The notes: generated from the letters alone by a model not told the origin. A stretch of DNA of 64,000 nucleotides from Streptosporangium roseum DSM 43021 (GCF_000024865.1 NC_013595.1:1798001-1862000), one strand, 5' to 3'. Shown: positions 8,527 to 17,178, counted from the stretch's first letter. Translations and numbers: made by a program.

Positions 8527-9603
8527 TCAGGCCGCGTCGATGGCAGCGTGACTCACTGCCCTACGACCGATGTTGATCGCAGCGTTATGGTCGGCGGGGC
8601 CAGCGAACCCGCAGTCGACGCACCGGAAATCGTCCCTGCTGGGACGGTTCTTCTTCTTGCATTGCCCGCACCGATGACAGGTGCGGGAGGTGTTGCGGGC
8701 GTCCACCAGCCGCACGGGCACCCCGGTGAGGGCGGCCTTGTACATCACGAACGTGCGGAGCTGATGGAAGCTCCAGGAGTGCAGGTCGGCACGCTGAGCC
8801 TTACGAACCGTTACCCGGTCCCGGATTCCTTCGAGGTCTTCGAGGGCGATTCCGGAGCGGGTGCCTTTGGCTTTGCCGACCAGGTGTTTGGAGATGACGT
8901 GGTTGACGTCCCGGGCGAACCGGGACTCCTTGCGGCGGCGTTTCTTCAGCAGCCGCTTGGCGGATTTCGTGCCCTTGGCCTGCAGGCGTGCCCGAAGGGC
9001 GGCGTTGCGGCGCCGTACGGCCCGCACGCCCTTGCCGCTGTGGGCTTCGCCGGTGGAGTCGGTGGCGAGGTTGACGATGCCGAGGTCCACGCCGAGCCAC
9101 CCGTCCGGCTCGCCACCTCCCGGCGGTTCGGGGACGTCGATCACGACGGCGAGGAAAAACATGCCGTCGTGGTAGACCAGATCTGCCTGGCCTCGGATGC
9201 GGTTCTCCGGGCCTTGCGTCCACCGTCCCTGGTAGACGACCGGGATAAGGGCGCGGCCGGTCAAGGTGAGGATGCTGACCGCGTCGCGGCCTTTCCAGGT
9301 GAGGATGCGCGGGTCGTAGGCGACCGCCCCCAGCTTCCGGAACGCCGGCTTGATCTTCTTGTCTCGCTTGTACGCCTCACAGGCTTTGGCGATGGAACGG
9401 ATGGCCATCTGCGCCGACAGCCCGAACTCGTGGCGCAGGTCGGCGTAGACGAGCTTCTGAAGTGCGATTTTGTTCGCGGTTCGCTGCTCGAATGCGACTT
9501 CGGCGACCCGGTTGGCGGCGGCGTTGCACGCGCGCATCGTCGCCAGCAGCGCCTCGCGCTGCTCAGCGCTCGGTGCGAGCTTCAACATCTCCGTCACCAA
9601 CAT
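8527..9603 (-). CDS. tnpB: RNA-guided endonuclease TnpB, IS200/IS605 family
   Basis: 358 residues from ATG 9603. The RuvC-like nuclease is intact: first Asp in GVDLGIVNLA, Glu in ALEDLEGIR, last Asp in GPADHNAAINIGR, with the zinc ribbon CHRCG...CVDCG between. The N-terminal helix-turn-helix region (LAPSAEQREALLATMRACNAAANRVAE) is typical. TnpB cuts DNA guided by RNA made from the element's right end, which favours retention of the element. No TnpA transposase is nearby, so this is a TnpB-only (IS1341-like) unit that cannot move itself. A longer in-frame start at 9681 is possible, but TnpB family members start near MLVTEMLKL. A perfect hairpin abuts the ATG. Confidence 0.93.
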   Translation of the reverse strand: MLVTEMLKLAPSAEQREALLATMRACNAAANRVAEVAFEQRTANKIALQKLVYADLRHEFGLSAQMAIRSIAKACEAYKRDKKIKPAFRKLGAVAYDPRILTWKGRDAVSILTLTGRALIPVVYQGRWTQGPENRIRGQADLVYHDGMFFLAVVIDVPEPPGGGEPDGWLGVDLGIVNLATDSTGEAHSGKGVRAVRRRNAALRARLQAKGTKSAKRLLKKRRRKESRFARDVNHVISKHLVGKAKGTRSGIALEDLEGIRDRVTVRKAQRADLHSWSFHQLRTFVMYKAALTGVPVRLVDARNTSRTCHRCGQCKKKNRPSRDDFRCVDCGFAGPADHNAAINIGRRAVSHAAIDAA

Positions 9604-9626
9604 GCATTGAACATAACATTCAATGC
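9604..9626. promoter_or_regulatory. Perfect hairpin abutting the tnpB start
   Basis: Inverted repeat GCATTGAA / TTCAATGC with a 7-nt loop; its last base is immediately 5' of the tnpB ATG. It may be the left-end recognition hairpin of the element, a translation-limiting structure, or both. It leaves no room for a normal ribosome site before that ATG. Confidence 0.6.
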
Positions 9627-9694
9627 TAAGGCGTGGCACCGTTCCGCGTTTCCTTCCCGCCGTGAACGACAGGGCATCCACGCTGTAGATCTCG

Positions 9695-10534
9695 GTGAAT
9701 CAAGGGGTGCCAGATCGTAAGTCCGCGATTACGGTGGACTGCGTGGACCTGTACACGCGATCGGCGGGCGAGGGACTTCCGGTCGTCCTCCTCCACGCGT
9801 TCCCCCTGTCATCGGCCATGTGGCTGGCCCAGCGCGAGGGCCTGGGCGCCGTCTGCAAGGTCATCACCCCCGATCTGCGCGGCTTCGGCGGCTCGGTGCT
9901 GGGCGACGACGAGCCCTCCCTCGACGCGATGGCCGACGACGTCGTCCGCCTGCTCGATCGCGAGGGCGTCGACCGGGCCGTCGTCGGCGGCCTGTCCATG
10001 GGCGGCTACGTGACGATGGCCCTGTGCCGCCGGCACCCCGACCGGGTGCTGGGGGTGATCCTCGCCGACACCAAGGCGGCCGCCGATCCCGAGGCGGCCA
10101 GGGCGAACCGCGAGCGCATCGCCGCCGCCGTCCTCGACGACGGCACCTCGATCCTGGTGGAGGAGGTGCTGCCGTCGCTGATCGGGGTCACCACCGTGCA
10201 GCGCAGGGCGATGGTGTTCGGCCGGGTGCGCGGGCTGGTCCAGTCGGCCCCGCCCAAGGCCGTGGCCTGGGCCCAGCGGGCCATGGCGGGCCGCCCCGAC
10301 TCCTTCGACACCCTGCGCGGGCTCAAGGTGCCCGCCCTCGTGATCGTGGGGGAGGAGGACCGGCTCACCCCGCCCGCCGACGCCGAGACGATGGTCGGGG
10401 CCGTGCCGGACGGGCGGCTGGCCGTGATCGAGAAGGCGGGTCACCTGAGCGCGATCGAACAGCCCGAGGCGTTCAACCGCGCGGTGGCGGGCTTCATAGC
10501 CGAGCTTGCCGGGGGATCACCACCTCGCGGATGA
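9695..10534 (+). CDS. Alpha/beta hydrolase fold protein
   Basis: 279 residues from the first GTG; in-frame GTGs at 9734 and 9743 are alternatives, and family homology begins near VDLYTRSAGEG, so the true start may be 9743. Motifs: oxyanion HAFPLSSAMW, TPDLRGFGGS, nucleophile elbow GGLSMGGY, a catalytic-acid region VIVGEEDRLTPP and the His in GHLSAIEQPE. This is the complete Ser-Asp-His hydrolase set of the esterase or 3-oxoadipate enol-lactonase type; substrate unknown. Its 3' end overlaps the convergent transporter gene by 41 bp. The 5' end lies against the TnpB element, so its original promoter may have been displaced. Confidence 0.88.
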   Translation: MNQGVPDRKSAITVDCVDLYTRSAGEGLPVVLLHAFPLSSAMWLAQREGLGAVCKVITPDLRGFGGSVLGDDEPSLDAMADDVVRLLDREGVDRAVVGGLSMGGYVTMALCRRHPDRVLGVILADTKAAADPEAARANRERIAAAVLDDGTSILVEEVLPSLIGVTTVQRRAMVFGRVRGLVQSAPPKAVAWAQRAMAGRPDSFDTLRGLKVPALVIVGEEDRLTPPADAETMVGAVPDGRLAVIEKAGHLSAIEQPEAFNRAVAGFIAELAGGSPPRG

Positions 10535-11825
10535 TCAGTGCGATCGCGGCGGCCACCGGGATGGCCAGCAGCGCTCCGACGATGCCGAGCAGCGCGCCGC
10601 CGAACAGCGCGGCGATGACGGTGACCGCCGGGGCCACGTCGACCGAGCGCTTCATCACACGCGGATAGATCAGGTAGTTCTCCACCTGCTGGTAGACCAG
10701 GAAGAAGATCGCGCAGGCGATGCCGAGCGTCCCCGACTGGAGCAGTGCCACCCCGCTCACCAGTACGGCGCCGATCGTCGCGCCGACCAGCGGGATCAGG
10801 TCGGTGACCGCCACCACCAGGGCGAGCGCCAGCGCGTACTCGACGCCCGCGAAGGCCAGGAACACCCAGGTGACCACGCCGGCGATCACCGAGATCAGCA
10901 GGTTGCCGGCCACGTAGCCGCCGATGCCGCTGATGATCTCGTCGCCGAGCCCCCGGGTCCGCTCCCGGCGGCTGCTCGGCACGAGCCGGAAGAGGTAGTC
11001 CTTTATCGAGGGCAGCGAGCCGAGGAAGTACAGCGTCAGCACCAGCAGCGTGACCCCGGAGAAGAACGCGTTGAACACCACCGCGCCCGCGCCGACCAGG
11101 CCTCCCGCCACGGTCTGGGCGAGGCCGCCGCTGGTGATGTAGTCGCCGATCCTGGTCAGGATCTGGTAGTCGCTGTCCAGCTCCTTGAGCGTGGGGTTGG
11201 CGAGCAGTTCCTGGGTGTAGCCGGGGACCGCGCTGATGAACGAGGCCGCTTCCTGGCTCACCGGCGGGACGATCGCCAGCCCGAAGAGCACGAAGAACAG
11301 GATCACCGCGCCGAAGACGATCGAGATCGCCCAGCGCCGTGCCAGCCTGCGCCGCTGCAGCGACTCGACGGCCGGGTTCAGCCCCAGGGCGAGGAACATC
11401 GCCACCACGACCAGCACGATCACGCTGCGCGAGGTGACCAGGGCCTGGGCCAGCGCCCACGAGGTGAGCAGGCCCATTCCGGCGGTCAGGCCGATCAGGA
11501 AGGGGTTCTTGGCCAGCGGCTTGCCCGGCCTGCCGTACGGCGCCGCATGCTCGTCCGGGGCCCCCGGAGAGGCCTGGGGCCCCTCGGCCCCGGGGAACCC
11601 GTCCGCGGCCGCGGAGAGCCCGTTCGCGGCCCCTGGCGCCCCGTCCGCGGCCGTGGGCGGGCCGTCCGTCGTCCCGGATCGCCCATCCGCCGTCCTGGGT
11701 GGCCCGTCCGCGGCTCCGGGCGGTCCGCCCGTGGCCGCGGAGGACCGGGGGGCGGCGTCCGCGGCGGGGTGGGATCCCGGGTCAGGCGCCGTGGAGACGT
11801 CGGCTGTCGGGGACGCTTCGGGCAC
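10494..11825 (-). CDS. AI-2E family transporter (PF01594)
   Basis: 443 residues. The first 105 residues are Ala/Gly/Pro/Asp rich and hydrophilic; the remaining 340 form the AI-2E family membrane domain with about eight hydrophobic segments (FLIGLTAGMGLLTSWALAQAL, IVLVVVAMFLALGLNPAVESL, FVLFGLAIVPPV and others) and the family hallmark DLIPLVGATIGAVLV. Members include the E. coli AI-2 exporter TqsA and sodium/proton antiporter-like proteins; the substrate is not predictable. The N-terminal extension contains seven 7-residue repeats and is unusual for the family. Confidence 0.92.
   Translation of the reverse strand: MPEASPTADVSTAPDPGSHPAADAAPRSSAATGGPPGAADGPPRTADGRSGTTDGPPTAADGAPGAANGLSAAADGFPGAEGPQASPGAPDEHAAPYGRPGKPLAKNPFLIGLTAGMGLLTSWALAQALVTSRSVIVLVVVAMFLALGLNPAVESLQRRRLARRWAISIVFGAVILFFVLFGLAIVPPVSQEAASFISAVPGYTQELLANPTLKELDSDYQILTRIGDYITSGGLAQTVAGGLVGAGAVVFNAFFSGVTLLVLTLYFLGSLPSIKDYLFRLVPSSRRERTRGLGDEIISGIGGYVAGNLLISVIAGVVTWVFLAFAGVEYALALALVVAVTDLIPLVGATIGAVLVSGVALLQSGTLGIACAIFFLVYQQVENYLIYPRVMKRSVDVAPAVTVIAALFGGALLGIVGALLAIPVAAAIALIIREVVIPRQARL
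11577..11723 (-). repeat. Seven tandem 21-bp repeats encoding a 7-residue motif
   Basis: Residues 35-83 of the AI-2E transporter read PPGAADG, PPRTADG, RSGTTDG, PPTAADG, APGAANG, LSAAADG, FPGAEGP. The repeat is degenerate and in frame, so copy number could change without a frameshift. It is predicted to be disordered and cytoplasmic. Confidence 0.85.
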
Positions 11826-11976
11826 GGTTGCTCCTAGCTCTGAGGACGCGCGAAGCCGCGCTCCGGGGGGGTGCGCATGGCCGCGCGGAACGGCGAAAAC
11901 ACAGAGGAGAGCCTAGCGACCGCCAAGGTCACCAGGCTCTCCCGTAGCCGTCGTCAACGCCCCGATTCAGCGGTGC

Positions 11977-13323
11977 CTACTCCTGCCACCACTCCGCATC
12001 GTCGTCCTTGGTCTCGGCCTTGGCCGGAGCGGGGGCCGGAGCCGGCTTCTCGCTGCCGTTGGCGGCGGGAATGGCCGGCTTGACCGGGGCCGCGGCGATC
12101 GCGGGCTCCGGGTCGGCGGCCGGGAGCGGCGCGCCGCCGAGCAGCTGGCGCAGCTGCGCGAGGTGGCTGGTGATGCTGTCGCGCTGGCGGGTCAGCTCGT
12201 CGACCTGACGCTGGGCGATGGAGCGGGTCCGCTCGGACTCGGTCTTGGCGTCGCTGACGATCGACTCGGCGCTCGACTTCGCCTCGGAGACGAGCTGGTC
12301 GGCGTTCTTGCGCGCGTTGGCGAGCAGCTGCTTGGCGTGGGTGTCCGCCTCGCGCCGGGTCTGCTCGGCCTGCTGGGTGGCCTTGGTGGCGCGCTGCTCG
12401 GCGGTGGCCGCGCGCTGCTCGGCCTCGGAGACCAGCTTCTGCGTGTTGGCCTGCGCGGTGGCGTGGCGCTCGGCCTCCTGGCGCTCGGCCTCCTCGCGGC
12501 GGGCGGCGAGCTGGATCTCGAACTCGGCCTCGTCCTGGGCGCGCTTGGCCTCGGACTCCTCCAGGACCCGCTGGGCCTGGGCGCGCATCTCGTCCGCCTG
12601 ACGCTTGGCGGTGGTGAGGACCTCGTCGCGCTCGCGCTTGGTCGAGGCGCGGAGCTGGGCGACCTCGCGCTCGGTGGTGGTGCGGAGCTTGGCGATCTCG
12701 CGCTCGGCGTCCGCGCGCTTCTCGGCCACCTCGTGGTCGGCGGTGGCCCGCAGCTTGGCGACCTCGCGCTCGGTGGTGGCGGTCAGCTCGTCGGCCTCAC
12801 GGCGAGCGGTCGAGCGGATCTCCTCGGCCTCGCGCTCGGCGGTGGTGCGCATGTCGTCGGCCTCGCGGGTGGCGAGGGCGCGCTTCTCGGCCGCCTCGTT
12901 CTCCGCGGCGGCGCGCAGGTCGGCGGCGTCGACCTTGGACGCGGCCTTGATCTCGTTCGCCTCGGACCGGGCGGCCTGGACCAGCTCGGTGGCCTGCTCC
13001 TCGGCGAGACGGAGCAACTGCTCGATCCGCGCACCAAGGCCAGAGTACGTCGGACGCTCCTGCTCCTGCAGCTGACGCTGGGAGTCGGATAGGTCACGCT
13101 GCAGGCCCTGAACCTGTTCGCGGGACTGGCGCAACTCGTTGTCGACCTGCTTCAGATGGTCATGGACCTGGTGCCGGTCATAGCCACGGAGCACCACGTC
13201 GAATTCCCGAGCGGGGGCGTCTTCAAAGAAGTTGTTGAGCTGTGCGTCGATGTCGGACTGCATGGAGGCTCGATCCTGGGTTGTCGAGACGGCTACACGG
13301 GCCGGACGGGGGATTTCGGACAT
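11977..13323 (-). CDS. DivIVA-related coiled-coil protein (FilP/Scy-like, polar growth)
   Basis: 448 residues. An N-terminal segment (about 35-62: EFDVVLRGYDRHQVHDHLKQ) resembles the DivIVA lipid-binding/FilP start. It is followed by a very long coiled coil (about 65-385) of Ala/Glu/Arg heptads such as TTAEREAEEIRSTARREADE, and ends in a Pro/Ala-rich tail with DDDAEWWQE. In Streptomyces the neighbours of the methylmalonyl-CoA epimerase gene are filP and scy, which build the cytoskeletal scaffold at hyphal tips; the same position here supports that role. FilP is shorter and Scy far longer, so direct orthology is unclear. M21 at 13263 is an alternative start. Confidence 0.85.
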   Translation of the reverse strand: MSEIPRPARVAVSTTQDRASMQSDIDAQLNNFFEDAPAREFDVVLRGYDRHQVHDHLKQVDNELRQSREQVQGLQRDLSDSQRQLQEQERPTYSGLGARIEQLLRLAEEQATELVQAARSEANEIKAASKVDAADLRAAAENEAAEKRALATREADDMRTTAEREAEEIRSTARREADELTATTEREVAKLRATADHEVAEKRADAEREIAKLRTTTEREVAQLRASTKRERDEVLTTAKRQADEMRAQAQRVLEESEAKRAQDEAEFEIQLAARREEAERQEAERHATAQANTQKLVSEAEQRAATAEQRATKATQQAEQTRREADTHAKQLLANARKNADQLVSEAKSSAESIVSDAKTESERTRSIAQRQVDELTRQRDSITSHLAQLRQLLGGAPLPAADPEPAIAAAPVKPAIPAANGSEKPAPAPAPAKAETKDDDAEWWQE

Positions 13324-13460
13324 CCGAGGCGGGAGCCGTGGCGGGATCCACGTCCGGTGGTAGGCCAGCGTACTCTGGTGTTGCCGTGTTGGAGGTCCCC
13401 TCCGACTTTCTGCGTGACTTGTTACGTATGAACCTTTCTTGCATTTGACATAAGGCTCGG

Positions 13461-13883
13461 TCAGTGCTCTTGGGCTTGAACGAGCTCCGTCAGCATTCCC
13501 CCCACATCCTTGGGATGCAAGAAGGCGATGGAGGACCCCATCGAGCCGTGCCGAGGCTTCTCGTCGAGCAGTCTGACGCCCTTGCTCCCAATTTCTCTCA
13601 TGGCCTCTGTCACATCCGGGACGCCGAACGCGACATGGTGGACCCCCTCCCCGCGCTTGGCGAGGAACTTACCGACCGGGGTGTCGGGGCCGAGCGGTTC
13701 GAGGAGCTGGATGTAGGAGCCGCCGCCGTTGCCGTCGGCGATGTGCAGCATCGCCTCCTTGACGCCCTGCTCCTCGTTGATCTCGCGTGCCACCACGGTG
13801 AGCTCGAAGGTCCGCTCGAAGAGCGCGATCTTCTCCTCAAGGTCGTGGCAGGCGATTCCCACATGGTCGATGCGCATGAACAT
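13461..13883 (-). CDS. mce: Methylmalonyl-CoA epimerase
   Basis: 140 residues of the vicinal-oxygen-chelate/glyoxalase fold: MRIDHVGIACHDLEEKIALFE, then GVHHVAFGVPDV and GGMLTELVQ, giving the His/Gln/His/Glu metal site. It interconverts the (2R) and (2S) epimers of methylmalonyl-CoA in propionate and branched-chain catabolism. ATG 13883 is chosen because GGAGG lies 8 nt upstream; ATG 13877 and 13898 are alternatives. It is divergent from the thiolase gene and beside the MeaB GTPase gene, as in other actinomycetes. Confidence 0.93.
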   Translation of the reverse strand: MFMRIDHVGIACHDLEEKIALFERTFELTVVAREINEEQGVKEAMLHIADGNGGGSYIQLLEPLGPDTPVGKFLAKRGEGVHHVAFGVPDVTEAMREIGSKGVRLLDEKPRHGSMGSSIAFLHPKDVGGMLTELVQAQEH

Positions 13884-13967
13884 AGGGTCGGCCTCCATGG
13901 CGGTTGCTCGGGTGCTCATGGGTATGGTGGCAAAGTCGCCCCAAGTCCCGCCAGGGAGGCCCCTTTT

Positions 13968-15155
13968 ATGTCTGGTTCCGTCATCGTCGCCGGAGCTCGC
14001 ACCCCCATCGGCCGGTTGCTCGGCTCGCTGGCCGGCCTGTCGGCCGTCGAGCTCGGCGGCATCGCCATCAAGGCCGCGCTGGAGCGCTCCGGCGTCGCCC
14101 CCGAGTCCGTGCAGTACGTGATCATGGGCCAGGTCCTCCAGGCCGGAGCGGGTCAGATCCCCTCCCGCCAGGCGGCCGTCAAGGCCGGGATCCCGATGAC
14201 CGTGCCGTCGCTGACGATCAACAAGGTCTGCCTGTCCGGGCTGGACGCCATCGCCTTGGCCGACCAGCTCATCAGGGCGGGCGAGTTCGACGTCGTGGTC
14301 GCCGGCGGCATGGAGTCCATGTCGAACGCCCCCCACCTGCTGCCCGGCCTGCGCAGGGGAGTGAAGTACGGCGACGCCGGCATCGTGGACTCGATGGCCT
14401 TCGACGGCCTGACCGACGCCTACGACCAGGTGTCCATGGGCGAGTCCACCGAGCGGCACAACGCGCGCCTCGGCCTGACCCGCGAGGAGCAGGACGCGTT
14501 CTCCGCCCGTTCCCACGAGCTCGCCGCCGCCGCGATCAAGAACGGCGTGCTCGACGACGAGATCGTTCCGGTGCCGGTCCCGCAGCGCAAGGGGGAGCCG
14601 GTGATGTTCGCCGCCGACGAGGGCGTGCGCGGCGACACCACGGTCGAGACCCTGGGACGGCTGCGGCCGGCCTTCAGCAAGGACGGCACCATCACCGCCG
14701 GGTCCGCCTCGCAGATCTCCGACGGCGCCTGCGCGGTGGTCGTGATGTCCAAGGCCAAGGCCGAGGAACTGGGCCTGGAGTGGCTGGCGGAGATCGGCGC
14801 GCACGGCAACGTGGCCGGGCCCGACAACTCGCTCCAGTCCCAGCCCGCCAACGCGATCAAGCACGCCCTCGGCAAGCAGGGGCTCTCGGTCGAGGACCTC
14901 GACCTGCTGGAGATCAACGAGGCCTTCGCCCAGGTCGTCCTCCAGTCGGCCAAGGACCTCGGCGTCCCGCTCGACAAGGTCAACGTCAACGGCGGCGGCA
15001 TCGCCGTCGGCCATCCGATCGGCGCCTCCGGCGCCCGCATCGTCCTCGCCCTCGCCCACGAGCTCAGGCGCCGGGGCGGCGGGCTCGGTGCCGCGGGCCT
15101 GTGCGGCGGCGGCGGCCAGGGCGATGCGCTGATCATCCGGGTCCCCTCGGCCTGA
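13968..15155 (+). CDS. Acetyl-CoA C-acetyltransferase (thiolase)
   Basis: 395 residues with all thiolase landmarks: active-site Cys in NKVCLSGLDAIALAD, GGMESMSNAPHLLPG, the region EINEAFAQV, HPIGASGARI with the catalytic His, and the second Cys in GLCGGGGQGDALI. It condenses two acetyl-CoA or cleaves acetoacetyl-CoA in the cytoplasm. ATG 13968 is preceded by GGGAGG. The MeaB gene starts 3 nt after its stop, so the two form an operon. In Streptomyces an equivalent thiolase sits at the same place. Confidence 0.94.
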   Translation: MSGSVIVAGARTPIGRLLGSLAGLSAVELGGIAIKAALERSGVAPESVQYVIMGQVLQAGAGQIPSRQAAVKAGIPMTVPSLTINKVCLSGLDAIALADQLIRAGEFDVVVAGGMESMSNAPHLLPGLRRGVKYGDAGIVDSMAFDGLTDAYDQVSMGESTERHNARLGLTREEQDAFSARSHELAAAAIKNGVLDDEIVPVPVPQRKGEPVMFAADEGVRGDTTVETLGRLRPAFSKDGTITAGSASQISDGACAVVVMSKAKAEELGLEWLAEIGAHGNVAGPDNSLQSQPANAIKHALGKQGLSVEDLDLLEINEAFAQVVLQSAKDLGVPLDKVNVNGGGIAVGHPIGASGARIVLALAHELRRRGGGLGAAGLCGGGGQGDALIIRVPSA

Positions 15156-15157
15156 CC

Positions 15158-16141
15158 GTGGAGGGCCCCGGCGTGGCTGCCGGGGGCGGCCCGCCCCCGG
15201 CCGTGGACGTCCCCGATCTGGTGGCGCGGGCACGGGACGGGCAGCCCCGCGCGGTGGCGAGGCTGATCTCCATGGTGGAGAACGGCTCCCCGCTGCTCCG
15301 GGAGATCACGGCGCTGCTCTGCGCGGGCCGGCCGTACCGGGCCCGGGTCATCGGGCTCACCGGCTCCCCCGGGGTGGGCAAGTCCACCTCCACCGGGATG
15401 CTGGTCCGGGCGTTCCGCGAGCGGGGCAGGAAGGTCGGTGTCCTCGCGGTGGACCCGTCCTCGCCGTTCACCGGCGGGGCCCTGCTCGGCGACCGGGTGC
15501 GCATGCAGGACCACGCCACCGATCCGGGGGTGTTCATCCGGTCGATGGCCAGCCGCGGCCACCTCGGCGGCCTGGCCTGGGCCACGCCCCAGGCGCTGCG
15601 CGTCCTGGACGCCGCCGGCTGCGAGGTCATCCTCGTCGAGACCGTCGGGGTCGGCCAGGCCGAGGTGGAGATCGCCTCGCTGGCCGACACCACCGTCGTG
15701 CTGCTCGCCCCGGGCATGGGCGACGGCGTCCAGGCGGCCAAGGCGGGCATCCTGGAGATCGCCGACGTGTTCGTGGTGAACAAGGCCGACCGCGACGGGG
15801 CCCAGGCGGCCATCCGCGAGCTCCGAAACATGACCGCGCTGGTCGAGCGGGCCTGGAGGCCGCCGATCGTGCCGACCGTGGCCTACCGGGGAGAGGGGGC
15901 CGGAGAGGTGGTCGGCGCCCTCGACGAGCACCTGGCCCACCTTGAGAAGTCGGGCGAGCTCGGACGCCGCCGCCATGCCAGGGCCCGGGACGAGATCGAG
16001 GCCATCGCGCTGACCGCTCTCCGCTCCCGCTTCGCCGACCTCCACGGCGACCAGCGCCTGGACGCCCTCGCCACCCGTGTCCTGGACGCCGATCTCGACC
16101 CCTACCGGGCCGCCGACGAGCTGCTGGCGGCCCTTGGATGA
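15158..16141 (+). CDS. meaB: Methylmalonyl-CoA mutase-associated GTPase MeaB
   Basis: 327 residues from GTG 15158 (GTG 15173 is an alternative). The G3E GTPase core has Walker A GSPGVGKST, VLAVDPSSPFTGGALLGDRVRM, the switch/Walker B region VILVETVGVGQAE, and NKADRDGA as the base-recognition loop. MeaB gates loading and protects the B12 cofactor of acyl-CoA mutases using GTP. Three nucleotides separate it from the thiolase stop. It likely serves the isobutyryl-CoA mutase encoded at 19731, and any methylmalonyl-CoA mutase elsewhere. Confidence 0.94.
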   Translation: MEGPGVAAGGGPPPAVDVPDLVARARDGQPRAVARLISMVENGSPLLREITALLCAGRPYRARVIGLTGSPGVGKSTSTGMLVRAFRERGRKVGVLAVDPSSPFTGGALLGDRVRMQDHATDPGVFIRSMASRGHLGGLAWATPQALRVLDAAGCEVILVETVGVGQAEVEIASLADTTVVLLAPGMGDGVQAAKAGILEIADVFVVNKADRDGAQAAIRELRNMTALVERAWRPPIVPTVAYRGEGAGEVVGALDEHLAHLEKSGELGRRRHARARDEIEAIALTALRSRFADLHGDQRLDALATRVLDADLDPYRAADELLAALG

Positions 16142-16503
16142 GCCGGTGTCATGGTCGCGGCACGGAGAGGACGAACATTCCTGGCCGCGACAGCGCATAA
16201 GTCGTTCTCGCTCTGGGTAAAAAGGTGAATCGCTTGTTCGGCCGGTCGGAAATGGGCGCCCGGACAAGGGCCGGAATCGTGACTCCGTGAAGCGGCGGTC
16301 GGAACACGATGGGTTTACCCGCTTGGCGGTGGCGGAGTCAGGGCGGTGCCGATGAGAAACGCTCCGGCCTCACGGATAACGGCAGGCATATGTCCGTGCC
16401 GGTGACGGCGTTCATACGGAATCCCGTCACGGCCGGCATCCACAAAGGCCGCGCCGAGCGCCGCGGCGGCGGGCGACCGCGGGCCCGGTCGCGGGCGCGG
16501 CGG
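16142..16503. other. 362-bp convergent gap without a supported gene
   Basis: No coding sequence is supported. A 6-bp stem hairpin (16473-16492, GCGACC / GGTCGC) lies just past the stop of the DUF4230 gene and may terminate it. An 8-bp inverted repeat with a long spacer (16280-16287 TGACTCCG, 16333-16340) is also present, of unknown meaning. Local AT content is higher around 16190-16320, suggesting untranslated sequence. Confidence 0.6.
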
Positions 16504-17178
16504 CTACGGCTCGTCGGCGAACTTGACGGTCACCTTCTCGAAACCGAGGGTGGTCAGCATGCCCTGGAGCATGCTCTTGGTGTTCTGGTCGGCCCGGTTG
16601 CGCAGGTCGCTGGCCTGCGCGGCTTCGGCGATCTTCTTCTCGGCCAGCACGTAGAGCTCCTGCTGGTCGGCGGGGGAGGAGGACAGGAAGTCCTCGACCC
16701 GGTCGAACAGGCCGCGCTGCTGCGCGTAGACGTAGGAGCGCTTGTTGTCGAGGTTGGGCTTCTCGAGCTGCGCGCGCGGCAGCTTCACCGTCACCTCTCT
16801 GCGGTCGGGCGAGACGGTCAGCGCGCCCTTGGCCAGGCCGCCGAAGTCGACGTAGGCGTCGACGCCGCCCGCGCCCACGAAGAGCGTGCGGCTGCCCTTG
16901 ACCGCGTCGGGCAGGAAGGCGGCGTCCCTCTCCAGGTCCACGACGACCTGGAAGTTGCCGGTGGCCGCCTCGAAGCGGCTGAGGTTGTGAATGGACTGCA
17001 GCAGCACGGGCTGGCTGCGGTCGATCGTGGTCTCGCCGAACGGGTTCAGCCACGACCAGGTCAGGCGGACGCCCACGACGAGGAGGACCACGACGACGAG
17101 CAGTCCCGCGAGGAAGCGCCAGCGGCGCCGGCGAGGCGCCGAGGGGGCCTCGGGCGGTGCTTCTAGGGGGGCTTTCAC
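16504..17178 (-). CDS. DUF4230 domain protein, membrane anchored
   Basis: 224 residues: a Pro/Ala-rich cytoplasmic start, a basic RRRRWRF patch, one membrane helix (about 21-44, FLAGLLVVVVLLVVGVRLTW), then an extracytoplasmic DUF4230 domain with LLQSIHNLSRFEAATGNFQVVVD near the start and a terminal TLGFEKVTVKFAD. The function of DUF4230 is unknown; family members occur as single-pass surface proteins in bacteria. It is followed upstream on the same strand by a multi-pass membrane protein gene and may be its partner. Confidence 0.85.
   Translation of the reverse strand: MKAPLEAPPEAPSAPRRRRWRFLAGLLVVVVLLVVGVRLTWSWLNPFGETTIDRSQPVLLQSIHNLSRFEAATGNFQVVVDLERDAAFLPDAVKGSRTLFVGAGGVDAYVDFGGLAKGALTVSPDRREVTVKLPRAQLEKPNLDNKRSYVYAQQRGLFDRVEDFLSSSPADQQELYVLAEKKIAEAAQASDLRNRADQNTKSMLQGMLTTLGFEKVTVKFADEP

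Larger units (their letters stand above)
8430..9700 (-). mobile_element. TnpB-only IS200/IS605-type insertion element (approximate limits)
   Basis: Unit containing tnpB, the candidate omega-RNA end and an upstream hairpin, inserted between two alpha/beta hydrolase genes. Limits are approximate because IS200/IS605 elements have no terminal inverted repeats or target duplications. TTGAT read on the minus strand (9703-9699) is a possible target motif at the left side, but this is only suggestive. Confidence 0.6.

Noticed and set aside
9699..9703. TTGAT (minus strand) as target motif of the TnpB element
   Set aside because: A 5-bp match is expected often by chance, and the right end could not be matched to it.
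13446..13451. TTGACA on the + strand near 13446
   Set aside because: It would direct transcription antisense into the epimerase gene and has no matching -10 at the right distance.
16280..16340. 8-bp inverted repeat TGACTCCG / CGGAGTCA
   Set aside because: The 45-nt spacer is too long for a terminator and matches of this size occur by chance in GC-rich sequence.
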